Shown: in pieces, positions 8,384 through 15,242 of the stretch
Position numbering within the stretch: position 1 is the first letter of the stretch
How the letters are laid out: each line of letters begins with the position of its first letter
Assembly (NCBI GenBank): GCA_030538475.1
Contig: JAUNTX010000001.1
Coordinates: forward strand, 289,484-353,483
Direction of reading: 5' to 3'
Source of the DNA: Dermabacter sp.
GTDB lineage: Bacteria; Actinomycetota; Actinomycetes; Actinomycetales; Dermabacteraceae
Length of the DNA stretch: 64,000 nucleotides
Program-made: the position numbers and the translations under genes
The notes under the pieces: generated by a model
The model's input: only the letters and a program-made list of their open reading frames with translations
What the model was told of the DNA's origin: nothing
Databases searched by the model: none

Positions 8384-8731
8384 TCAGAGACGCTCCGATG
8401 CAGAAAAGTGCTGGATCGGCTCGATGGCGTCAATTTGCTGACGTAGAGCACGCCGTTGTAGCCGTAGCTCGTAGTTCGATTGCAGGTTCATCCAGAGTTC
8501 GGCCGAGGTACCGAAGTACTTGGCGAGGCGGACAGCAGTGTCAGCGGTAATGCCACGCTTTCCATGCACGATTTCGTTGATCCGGCGAGGGGGTACGCCG
8601 ATAGCCAACGCCAACCTGTTCTGTGTGATTCCGAAGCCCTGGATGAAGTCCTCCATAAGGACTTCCCCCGGGTGGATGAGATCGATCTGATCGGTCTCAG
8701 TGGTAGTCAACGAGTTCAGCTTCTTCCGCAT
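8384..8731 (-). CDS. higA: HigA-type XRE antitoxin without a HigB partner
   Basis: A 115-residue protein of the HigA addiction-module antitoxin family: HPGEVLMEDFIQGFGITQNRLA leads into a helix-turn-helix (LALAIGVPPRRINEIVHGKRGITADTA, residues about 40-66), followed by LAKYFGTSAELWMNLQSNYEL, the invariant end of the family. HigA represses its operon and neutralises the ribosome-dependent RNase HigB. The toxin gene normally lies just upstream, but here only about 50 bases separate higA from an IS481 relic and no HigB reading frame remains. It is therefore an orphan antitoxin. Confidence 0.85.
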   Translation of the reverse strand: MRKKLNSLTTTETDQIDLIHPGEVLMEDFIQGFGITQNRLALAIGVPPRRINEIVHGKRGITADTAVRLAKYFGTSAELWMNLQSNYELRLQRRALRQQIDAIEPIQHFSASERL

Positions 8732-8781
8732 GACGCACCTAGTTGTAGTTCCTCGGGAGGTTGTGAACGCTCGCGTTAGGT

Positions 8782-9258
8782 GAAGACCTCCGGCAGGATG
8801 TGGGTTACCAAGCTCGCATCCTCACACCGGAGGTCTTCATGTCCCACGCTAACGCACCTCTCACCCCTGAAGGACGTCGTCGCCTCGCCGCCACGATTGT
8901 CGATAAGGGTTGGTCGATCCGCCGCGCCGCCGAAAGATTCCACGTCTCGCCGGCTACCGCCCAAAAATGAGCCACCCGCTACCGAACTGGCCTACCACTG
9001 ACGGACCTCTCCTCACGCCCCCACACGAACCCGAACCGCCTACCGAAAAAACGTGAGCACCGGATTGTCGCGCTGCGGTTCACCCGCCGGTGGGGACCAC
9101 ACCGCATCAGCTACCACCTCGGTATCCCACGCGCCACTGTTGGCCGGGTTCTTCAGCGGTACCGTATGCCCCGCCTGGACCACCTCGACCAGAGCACCGG
9201 CCTGGCGATCCGCAGGCCCGAGCCAGTGCGGTACGGGATTCGCGCACAGCCGTTTTAG
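8782..9258 (+). mobile_element. IS481-family insertion sequence relic (5' part of transposase)
   Basis: From the ATG at 8839 the frame reads MSHANAPLTPEGRRRLA and continues with a helix-turn-helix, a TGA at the position of an expected tryptophan (TAQK stop ATRYRTG), then LTDLSSRPHTNPNRLP, RRWGPHRISYHL and RLDHLDQSTG, all typical of the N-terminal third of IS481 transposases. The frame ends at 9258 and the DDE catalytic domain is missing, so the element is dead. A 12-bp inverted repeat (8782-8793 and 8827-8838) precedes the start codon and places the GGAGG ribosome binding site inside a stem. Confidence 0.8.
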
Positions 9259-10169
9259 GGGGAGCTCAGAGCATGTCGCGACTGTGATCGCGTGGACTCT
9301 GCGGGCGGGTCAGACCCTGCCAAAACGCGGAGTCGCGCGGGTGATCGGCGAAAAGTCGAGGAAGAAGGGGGTTCGGCGACGTCGCCGCGAGAGACCATGT
9401 CGTCAAGCGAGGCAATGACGTCGACGATGGAGCGGGGCTCGAACTGTCCGGGCTCTCGCTTCGCCTTCTTCCGCACGTTGTTCGGGGTCGGCCCCGCATC
9501 GAGGACAGAATGGTGCCTCAGGCGGCTGTGATGCGCGCAGCGGTTGCGAAGATAGACCAGGGCCCGCACGCGGTAGGCAAAACCGGCTTTGGCAATGCCA
9601 ATGCTCGTTGCCACCGCGTCGGCGAGGTCGCCTCCTGCGCCCCGCTCGATGGACTTCGACAGCGTGCCGAACGACCAAGCTTCGACGGCCGACCACACCG
9701 GCAACTTGCTGTAATCGGCGCGGGCGACACCCGCCTCGCGGTAGTGGAGGATGTGGCGATCCTTGCTGCGGTCGATGTCGCGCAGGCACGACTCGACGGT
9801 CGACTCGCGGTCGCCAACATCCGTGTAGAAGCCCTCTTCCAGGTACCGCCCGTATGCACCGTACTCGTCGGCGATGGCGCGCGCGACGTGCGATCGGAGC
9901 ATGAGCTCGACGCGGGCCAGAGGAACGACGAGCATGGCGCGCAGTTCTTCGTCTGCGTCGTAAACCGCACGAATCTCGTCGAACGTGGTGCCTGGCAAAA
10001 AGTCGTCGACGCCGAGGTGGGGTGCCTGCTGGAAGTACCGGGCGTAGCCCGAGAACCGGTAGTAGTTCTTCGCGGCGAGGAATCGGGCACACTCGGCCTC
10101 GTCGGTGACGGCGAGACCTCGGCTGACCATAAGGTCAACCTGCCCGTCCCAGGGCAGACTCGGGTTCAC
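9255..10169 (-). CDS. abiF: AbiF/AbiD-like abortive infection protein (Abi_2 family, HEPN motif)
   Basis: About 304 residues from the GTG at 10169. The Abi_2 pattern is clear: PWDGQVDLMVSRGL, NYYRFSGYARYF, TTFDEIRAVYDADEELR, and the HEPN ribonuclease-type motif RNRCAHHSRL (R208, H213). Abi_2 proteins stop phage growth at the expense of the host cell, and AbiF genes are known with an adjacent non-coding RNA. Such an RNA is a candidate here (10190-10261). After residue 266 a run of five G on the plus strand (9367-9371) shifts the frame; with one base fewer the end reads PLLPRLFADHPRDSAFW and stops at 9266, which matches the family better. The gene lies between two IS481 relics. Confidence 0.75.
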   Translation of the reverse strand: MNPSLPWDGQVDLMVSRGLAVTDEAECARFLAAKNYYRFSGYARYFQQAPHLGVDDFLPGTTFDEIRAVYDADEELRAMLVVPLARVELMLRSHVARAIADEYGAYGRYLEEGFYTDVGDRESTVESCLRDIDRSKDRHILHYREAGVARADYSKLPVWSAVEAWSFGTLSKSIERGAGGDLADAVATSIGIAKAGFAYRVRALVYLRNRCAHHSRLRHHSVLDAGPTPNNVRKKAKREPGQFEPRSIVDVIASLDDMVSRGDVAEPPSSSTFRRSPARLRVLAGSDPPAESTRSQSRHALSSP

Positions 10170-10189
10170 ACAGCACCCCGGAAAGAAAG

Positions 10190-10261
10190 AGGCCCCTCCC
10201 ATTTGAGCTTCTTCGAGAGGCTTGGGAGGGGGTCGATTAGTAGCTACAGTAGCAGGCCCCC
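10190..10261 (-). ncRNA. candidate abiF-associated structured RNA / terminator hairpin
   Basis: Directly upstream of abiF on its strand is a perfect 9-bp stem, CCCCTCCCA (10231-10223) with TGGGAGGGG (10201-10193), enclosing a 21-nt loop and followed by the U-rich tract CCTCTTTCTTTCC. This looks like an intrinsic terminator ending a short transcript 24 bases before the abiF GTG. Further upstream GGGGG (10261-10257) could pair with the CCCCC of the stem's 5' arm, giving a competing fold. An abiF RNA motif in this position has been described by comparative genomics. Identity with it is inference, and the transcript's 5' end is not determined. Confidence 0.5.
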
Positions 10262-10385
10262 GCCACCATCTAACGACGAGGACGGCGTGGCAAGTCATCG
10301 TCTCGGAGCACCGACATCTCGACTGCTGGGAGACGTTGGAGCGCGAACTTCCACCCCACCACGTCTCCACGGTTACGCACACACA

Positions 10386-10516
10386 AGCAAGCCGATCTTA
10401 GCGGCTTACCAGATCAGCTGCCGGCGGTTGCTTCGTAGACAAGTTCAGGCCGAGATCTGACCGCCCTAGGCGTACCGGGTCTGGACGTTGGTAGCAGTGT
10501 TGGGCTTGCGGATAGG
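10386..10516. other. no gene recognised upstream of the abiF locus
   Basis: This stretch lies between the abiF leader and the second IS481 relic. I see no coding frame, tRNA fragment or clear promoter. The transcript start of the candidate abiF RNA may lie nearby, at or downstream of 10386 on the minus strand. Confidence 0.4.
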
Positions 10517-10690
10517 GAGAACCTCCGGGCTTAGTGGAGATGTCTAACGTCGTCCACGAAGCTCCCGGAGGTTCTCATGACCCACCGTAACGCCCGACTC
10601 ACCCCCACCGGTAGGCGTCTTATCGTTGAACGCCACCACAACGGTTGGAAATCTGTCGCAGTGTGGGCTGTCGCCCGGTCGTGTGGGCAC
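10517..10690 (+). mobile_element. second IS481-family relic (transposase start only)
   Basis: From ATG 10577 the frame reads MTHRNARLTPTGRRLIVERH, the conserved start of IS481 transposases, then NGWKSVAVWAVARS, a degraded helix-turn-helix, and stops at 10726 with similarity ending near 10690. As in the first relic, a 12-bp inverted repeat (10517-10528 and 10565-10576) precedes the ATG and buries GGAGG in a stem. Sequence differences show it is not a duplicate of the first copy. It has the same orientation. Confidence 0.7.
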
Positions 10691-10928
10691 TGTACCGAGA
10701 CACAGCTTCGACATCGTTCGCACTGACCTCACGAGCGAAGGCCAACTCGAAAGTCTGGAACTCGAAGACGAAGAAGACCGCAGTGTCGAAGTCAAAGCTC
10801 CGGAATGGGCTGAAGTTGCCGGACCTGTCCGAAGCCCTTCCAGTCATCGCCTTGACCTGAATCCGTCTGCCACCCGAAGCAGCTCCGTACTTGAAGTCTC
10901 GACACGTCGGGCAGCATTGAGCTAGTTC
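10620..10928 (-). pseudogene. fragment resembling a PD-(D/E)XK nuclease-like protein
   Basis: A minus-strand frame open from about 10928 to a TAA at 10620 reads GGRRIQVKAMTGR, then SPFRSFDFDTAVFFVFEF and REVSANDVEAVSRYSAHTTGR. The pattern of a strand ending in (I/V)QVK followed by an FRSWDFD-like segment and a SRYSxHxNG end is familiar from small PD-(D/E)XK endonuclease-like proteins of actinobacteria. No start codon is usable, since the 5' end abuts the ychF stop region. The 3' end merges with the IS481 relic, so it is a truncated remnant. The family assignment is from memory of the pattern. Confidence 0.4.
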
Positions 10929-10934
10929 ATTTCC

Positions 10935-12020
10935 CTACACATTAAACCGAAACTCCACCACGTCCCCGTCCCGCATGATGTAGTCCTTGCCTTCCATGCG
11001 GACCCAGCCTTTGGCTTTGGCTTCGTTCATGGAGCCTGCTTCGTCGAGCTGGTCGAAGGAGACGATTTCGGCTTTGATGAAGCCGCGTTCGAAGTCGGTG
11101 TGGATGACGCCTGCGGCTTGGGGTGCGGTGGAGCCTTTGCGGATGGTCCAGGCGCGGGATTCTTTGGGTCCGGCGGTGAGGTAGGACTGGAGGTTGAGGG
11201 TGTCGTAGCCGACTCGGGCGAGTTGGTCGAGGCCGGATTCTTCTTGGCCGGTGGAGGCGAGCATTTCGGCGGCTTCGTCGGCGTCGAGTTCGATGAGTTC
11301 GGACTCGAATTTGGCGTCGAGGAAGATGGCGTCGGCGGGGGCTACCTGGGCACGTAGTTCTTCCTGGAGGGCGGTGTCGGCGAGTCCTTCTTCGTCGGTG
11401 TTGAACACGTAGATGAAGGGCTTGGCGGTCATGAGGTGGAGGTCGCGCAGCTGGCTGGTGTCGATTCCGGCGGCGTCGGCGCCGTGGAAGAGGGTGGTGC
11501 CTTCTTCGAGGAGGGCCTTGGCTTTGAGGACTTCGGGGAGGATGGCGTCGTCGATGACTTTGCGCTTGGTGTCTTTTTCGAGGCGCGGGAGGGCGTTGTC
11601 GATGGTTTGGAGGTCGGCGAGGATGAGTTCGGTGGAGATGGTGTCCATGTCGCCGGCGGGGGTGTCGGAGCCGGGTACGCGGGTCACGTCGGGGTCGGAG
11701 AATGCGCGGGTGACCTGGCAGATCGCGTCGGCTTCGCGGATGTTGGCGAGGAACTTGTTGCCCAGGCCTTCGCCTTCGCTCGCGCCCTTCACGATCCCGG
11801 CGATGTCTACGAAGCTGACGGTGGCGGGGAGGATTTTCTGGCTGCCGAAGATTTCGGCGAGGCGGTTGAGGCGCGCGTCCGGCAGCGGCACCATGCCCAC
11901 GTTGGGGTCGATGGTCGCGAACGGGTAGTTGGCGGCGAGCACCTCCGCCCGGGTGAGCGCGTTGAACAGGGTCGATTTGCCGACGTTGGGGAGCCCAACG
12001 ATTCCGATTGTAAGAGCCAC
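10935..12020 (-). CDS. ychF: redox-regulated ATPase YchF (OBG-like)
   Basis: A 361-residue universally conserved Obg-family P-loop NTPase that binds ATP and associates with ribosomes. Visible features are G1 GLPNVGKST (residues about 9-17), the switch/G3 region VDIAGIVKGASEGEGLGN, a coiled-coil insertion, and the C-terminal TGS domain ending RDGDVVEFRFNV. The GTG at 12020 is chosen because residues after it align with the family start (ALTIGIVGLPNVGK); the open frame further upstream is arginine/proline-rich and non-coding. It marks the boundary between the accessory region and the core genome. Confidence 0.95.
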   Translation of the reverse strand: MALTIGIVGLPNVGKSTLFNALTRAEVLAANYPFATIDPNVGMVPLPDARLNRLAEIFGSQKILPATVSFVDIAGIVKGASEGEGLGNKFLANIREADAICQVTRAFSDPDVTRVPGSDTPAGDMDTISTELILADLQTIDNALPRLEKDTKRKVIDDAILPEVLKAKALLEEGTTLFHGADAAGIDTSQLRDLHLMTAKPFIYVFNTDEEGLADTALQEELRAQVAPADAIFLDAKFESELIELDADEAAEMLASTGQEESGLDQLARVGYDTLNLQSYLTAGPKESRAWTIRKGSTAPQAAGVIHTDFERGFIKAEIVSFDQLDEAGSMNEAKAKGWVRMEGKDYIMRDGDVVEFRFNV

Positions 12021-12112
12021 GCCGTCTAGTTTACGGGGCCGACGGGGGCCCGCCGGGCGGTCTCGGCGTTTCACGGACTTTAAATGTCTCACCCCTGTGA
12101 TGGTGTGGAGCC

Positions 12113-13426
12113 ATGGACGATTCTTCGCTGCTTGCCCTGCTCCTCGCCCTCGTCTTCGGGATACTGATCGGTGCGGTCGGGGCGTGGTTCGTGATGCGGG
12201 CGCGTGCGGGTGGCGCGGGAGTGGGCGGTTCGCTGGCCGACGAGCGCGCTGCGCGCGCGTTGCAGGCCTCGAGCGAGCATCTGTTGGCGCTCGCGTCGGA
12301 GCGGTTTGAGCGGGATGCGGCGCGGCGGGAGGCGCAGGATTCGGCGCGTTCTGAGCAGTTGTCGCGCACGCTCGCGCCCATTGCGCACACGCTCGCGTCC
12401 CTCGAGACATCGGTGGCACGCACGGAGTCGGCGAGGCAGAAGGCCGAAGGCGATCTCTCGGCGCAGTTGCGGGATCTCTCGCAGCGCGCAGTGGATCTGG
12501 GGCAGGGCACGAATGCCCTGGTGGCAGCGCTCAAGGCGCCGACGAGCCGCGGGCAGTGGGGGGAGGTGCAGCTGCGCCGGATAGTGGAGGCTGCGGGCAT
12601 GTTGGAGCACACGGATTTTGACACGCAGTCCAATGGCAAGAGCGTGGGCGGTGATGCCCGGCAGCGCCCCGACCTGGTGGTGCATCTGAGTCAGGGCCGC
12701 ACCATCGTGGTAGATGCGAAAGCGCCGATGGATGCGTACCTGCGGGCCATGCAGGCTGTGGATCCGAAGGAACGGGCAACGCTCCTCAAGGATCACGCCC
12801 GGGCGTTGCGCTCGCACGTAAACCAGCTGAGTTCGAAGGCGTACTGGGCGGGGCTCGGCGACTCCCCCGAATTCGTGGTGTTGTTCGTCCCCTCGGACGG
12901 TCTGCTCGCGGGCGCGCTCGAAGCCGATCCGGGCCTGCTCGATGGCGCCTTCCTCCTCGATGTGGTGGTCGCCTCCCCCGCAACCCTCATGGCGCTGCTA
13001 CGGACGGTGGCGCACACGTGGCGCACCGACGCCCTCAACAAGGACGCCCTCACGGTCCTCGATGCGGGGCGTGAGGTGCACAAGCGCCTCGGCACGATGA
13101 GCGGGCACCTGGCGAAGCTCGGCCGGCAACTCGACGGGTCGGTGCGCGCCTTCAACGACACCGTGGGCTCGTACCAGTCACGGGTGATGCCCGCCGCGCG
13201 CGCGATGGAGAACCTGCAGGTGGTGGGCGCGGCACTCGACGACATCGAGCCCGTGACGCAGCACTCCCGCGACGTGATCGAACCGGACTCATCCCCCACG
13301 CAGTCACCAGGGCGCGACTCCCTGATGAAAACGCCGCGGGCTACGTCACCAGCGTCTCTGGACGCATCGCCAACGCCTCCGGGCATCGCTGAGGCGTCCG
13401 CAGCGTCCGGGCCCGTGCCAGAGTAG
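12113..13426 (+). CDS. rmuC: DNA recombination protein RmuC homologue
   Basis: A 437-residue protein with an N-terminal membrane anchor (about residues 5-28), a helical/coiled-coil region (about 40-130) and the RmuC nuclease-like core. The core carries RGQWGEVQLRRIVEAAGM and the PD-(D/E)XK-like RPDLVVHL...TIVVDAKAP. RmuC limits inversions at short inverted repeats in E. coli. The last 60 residues are a low-complexity Pro/Ser/Asp tail. It is divergent from ychF and only 5 bp upstream of xseA, so it is probably co-expressed with the exonuclease VII genes. Confidence 0.9.
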   Translation: MDDSSLLALLLALVFGILIGAVGAWFVMRARAGGAGVGGSLADERAARALQASSEHLLALASERFERDAARREAQDSARSEQLSRTLAPIAHTLASLETSVARTESARQKAEGDLSAQLRDLSQRAVDLGQGTNALVAALKAPTSRGQWGEVQLRRIVEAAGMLEHTDFDTQSNGKSVGGDARQRPDLVVHLSQGRTIVVDAKAPMDAYLRAMQAVDPKERATLLKDHARALRSHVNQLSSKAYWAGLGDSPEFVVLFVPSDGLLAGALEADPGLLDGAFLLDVVVASPATLMALLRTVAHTWRTDALNKDALTVLDAGREVHKRLGTMSGHLAKLGRQLDGSVRAFNDTVGSYQSRVMPAARAMENLQVVGAALDDIEPVTQHSRDVIEPDSSPTQSPGRDSLMKTPRATSPASLDASPTPPGIAEASAASGPVPE

Positions 13427-13431
13427 GAACC

Positions 13432-14754
13432 ATGACCGAACACGATGCGCCGCTCGCCGCGACCGCGGCCGAGACCACCGCCGACAACCCCTGGCCGGTG
13501 CGCCTACTCAGCGTCAAGATGCGCGAATACGTGGACCGCATGAGCACCGTCTGGGTCAAGGGCGAACTGGTGCAGGTGAACCGCCGCCCCGGCAGCGGCA
13601 TGGCCTTCATGAGCCTGCGCGACATCGACGCCGAAGCGAGCTTCCAGGTCGCGGTGCGTGAACAGGTGCTCAGCCGCGCCACCGTCGAACCGGCCCCCGG
13701 CGCGCAAGTGGTCATGCAGTGCAAGGCCACATTCTGGGGCAAGCGCGGCAGCCTCCAACTCGAGGCCTACGACATCCGGCCCGTCGGGCTCGGCGAACTC
13801 CTCGCCCGCCTCGAACAACTACGCCGCACCCTCCACGCCGAAGGTCTCTTCGACCCGTCCCGCAAGAAGCCGCTGCCGTTCCTGCCCACCACGGTGGGCC
13901 TCATTTGCGGGCGCCAATCCGCCGCGGAACGCGACGTCGTGGTCAACGCCGAAAAGCGGTGGCCCGCCGTCACCTTCCAGATCCGCGAGGTCGCCGTGCA
14001 GGGCGCGAAAGCAGTCGGCGAAGTCAGCGCCGCCCTTCGCGAACTAGACGCCGACCCGCTCGTGGACGTCATCATCATTTCCCGCGGCGGCGGCTCCATG
14101 GAGGATCTGCTGCCCTTTTCCGACGAATCACTCGTGCGGCTCGCCGCAGCGGCCACCACCCCCATCGTCTCCGCCATCGGTCACGAAGTGGACACTCCCC
14201 TGCTCGACCTCGTTGCCGACGTGCGCGCCTCCACCCCCACCGACGCCGCCAAGATGGTGGTCCCCGACATCGCTGCCGAACACGATCAGTTGGACGTGGC
14301 GCGCTCCCGCATCCGCTCCGCGCTCCGCACCCGCCTCGAGCGCGAAGAATCGGGCCTCGCCTCCCTGCGCTCACGCCCCGCGTTTGCCGAACCGCACACG
14401 ATGCTCATCCGGCACCGCCAAGAAGTCCACGCAGCGCTCGCGATGTCGCGCACCCTGATCCACGCTCGCCTGGATCGCGGGCGCGACGACATCCGCCACC
14501 TCACCTCGCAAGCCCGCGCCCTCTCCCCCCTCAGTACCCTGAAGCGCGGCTACGCGGTCGTGCAGACGAGCGAAGGCACCATCATCACCGCGCCCGACAA
14601 CGCCCCCGCGGGCACCGCCCTCTCGATCCGCCTCGCCGGTGGTCGCCTCGACGCCACGAGCGACGGGACGAGCCTCGCCGATCAGGGTGCCGGCCCCGCC
14701 ACGAGCGACACCGACCCAGCGAGTAGCGGCGACACCGACGCACCGCACCCCTGA
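13432..14754 (+). CDS. xseA: exonuclease VII large subunit
   Basis: A 440-residue catalytic subunit of the single-strand-specific exonuclease VII. The N-terminal OB fold (VWVKGELVQVNRRPGSGMAFM) is followed by the catalytic domain with GLICGRQSAAERDV, the conserved IISRGGGSMEDLLPF, IGHEVDTPLLD and a long coiled-coil, then the LxRGYAVV end (TLKRGYAVVQT). A disordered Asp/Ser/Thr tail closes it. It sits between rmuC and xseB, forming a DNA-metabolism operon. Confidence 0.95.
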   Translation: MTEHDAPLAATAAETTADNPWPVRLLSVKMREYVDRMSTVWVKGELVQVNRRPGSGMAFMSLRDIDAEASFQVAVREQVLSRATVEPAPGAQVVMQCKATFWGKRGSLQLEAYDIRPVGLGELLARLEQLRRTLHAEGLFDPSRKKPLPFLPTTVGLICGRQSAAERDVVVNAEKRWPAVTFQIREVAVQGAKAVGEVSAALRELDADPLVDVIIISRGGGSMEDLLPFSDESLVRLAAAATTPIVSAIGHEVDTPLLDLVADVRASTPTDAAKMVVPDIAAEHDQLDVARSRIRSALRTRLEREESGLASLRSRPAFAEPHTMLIRHRQEVHAALAMSRTLIHARLDRGRDDIRHLTSQARALSPLSTLKRGYAVVQTSEGTIITAPDNAPAGTALSIRLAGGRLDATSDGTSLADQGAGPATSDTDPASSGDTDAPHP

Positions 14755-14803
14755 CCCGCACTATCCACGAGCCCCATTTCCCACCACAGCCGAAGGATCA
14801 TTC

Positions 14804-15079
14804 ATGGCCAGCAAGAAAACCACCACCGCAGATGCCACCCCGGCCCTGCCCGCCGATATTCAGGCCCTCGGCTACGAGGCCGCACGCGACGAACTCTTCG
14901 AGATTGTGCGCGCCCTCGAATCGGGCTCCGGCTCACTCGAAGAATCGATCGCGCTATGGGAGCGCGGGGAGCTGCTCTCCACCCGCTGCCAGCAGTGGCT
15001 CGACGGGGCCCGCGAGCGCCTCGACGCCGCGATCAACCGCCACAAGAACGCGGACGCCGAGCCCGAGACCGACGACTAA
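14804..15079 (+). CDS. xseB: exonuclease VII small subunit
   Basis: A 91-residue small helical subunit that assembles on the XseA coiled-coil. The signature is GYEAARDELFEIVRALESGSGSLEESIALWERGE, with the conserved LE.G..sLEeSi.lyerG pattern. The ATG at 14804 has GAAGGA seven bases upstream. It lies 49 bp after xseA in the same direction. A short, acidic tail (DAEPETDD) follows the domain. Confidence 0.95.
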   Translation: MASKKTTTADATPALPADIQALGYEAARDELFEIVRALESGSGSLEESIALWERGELLSTRCQQWLDGARERLDAAINRHKNADAEPETDD

Positions 15080-15242
15080 GCGGGCCCCGAGGCGTGAGCA
15101 AGCGCTCGGAAAGACGCATACGACTACACCCGCGACCGGGAGCCCCGAACCCAGGAGCCCAGGCGAATGGGGCGCACCTGCCGGTCCCCCGCCAGGCCAG
15201 TGCTATCCGAACACCGCCAGGCGAGCCCTTCTCTGAACTCGG

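Noticed and set aside
12021..12419. N-terminal extension of YchF
   Set aside because: Pro/Arg/Ala-rich, antisense to rmuC, and the family start is at the GTG at 12020.
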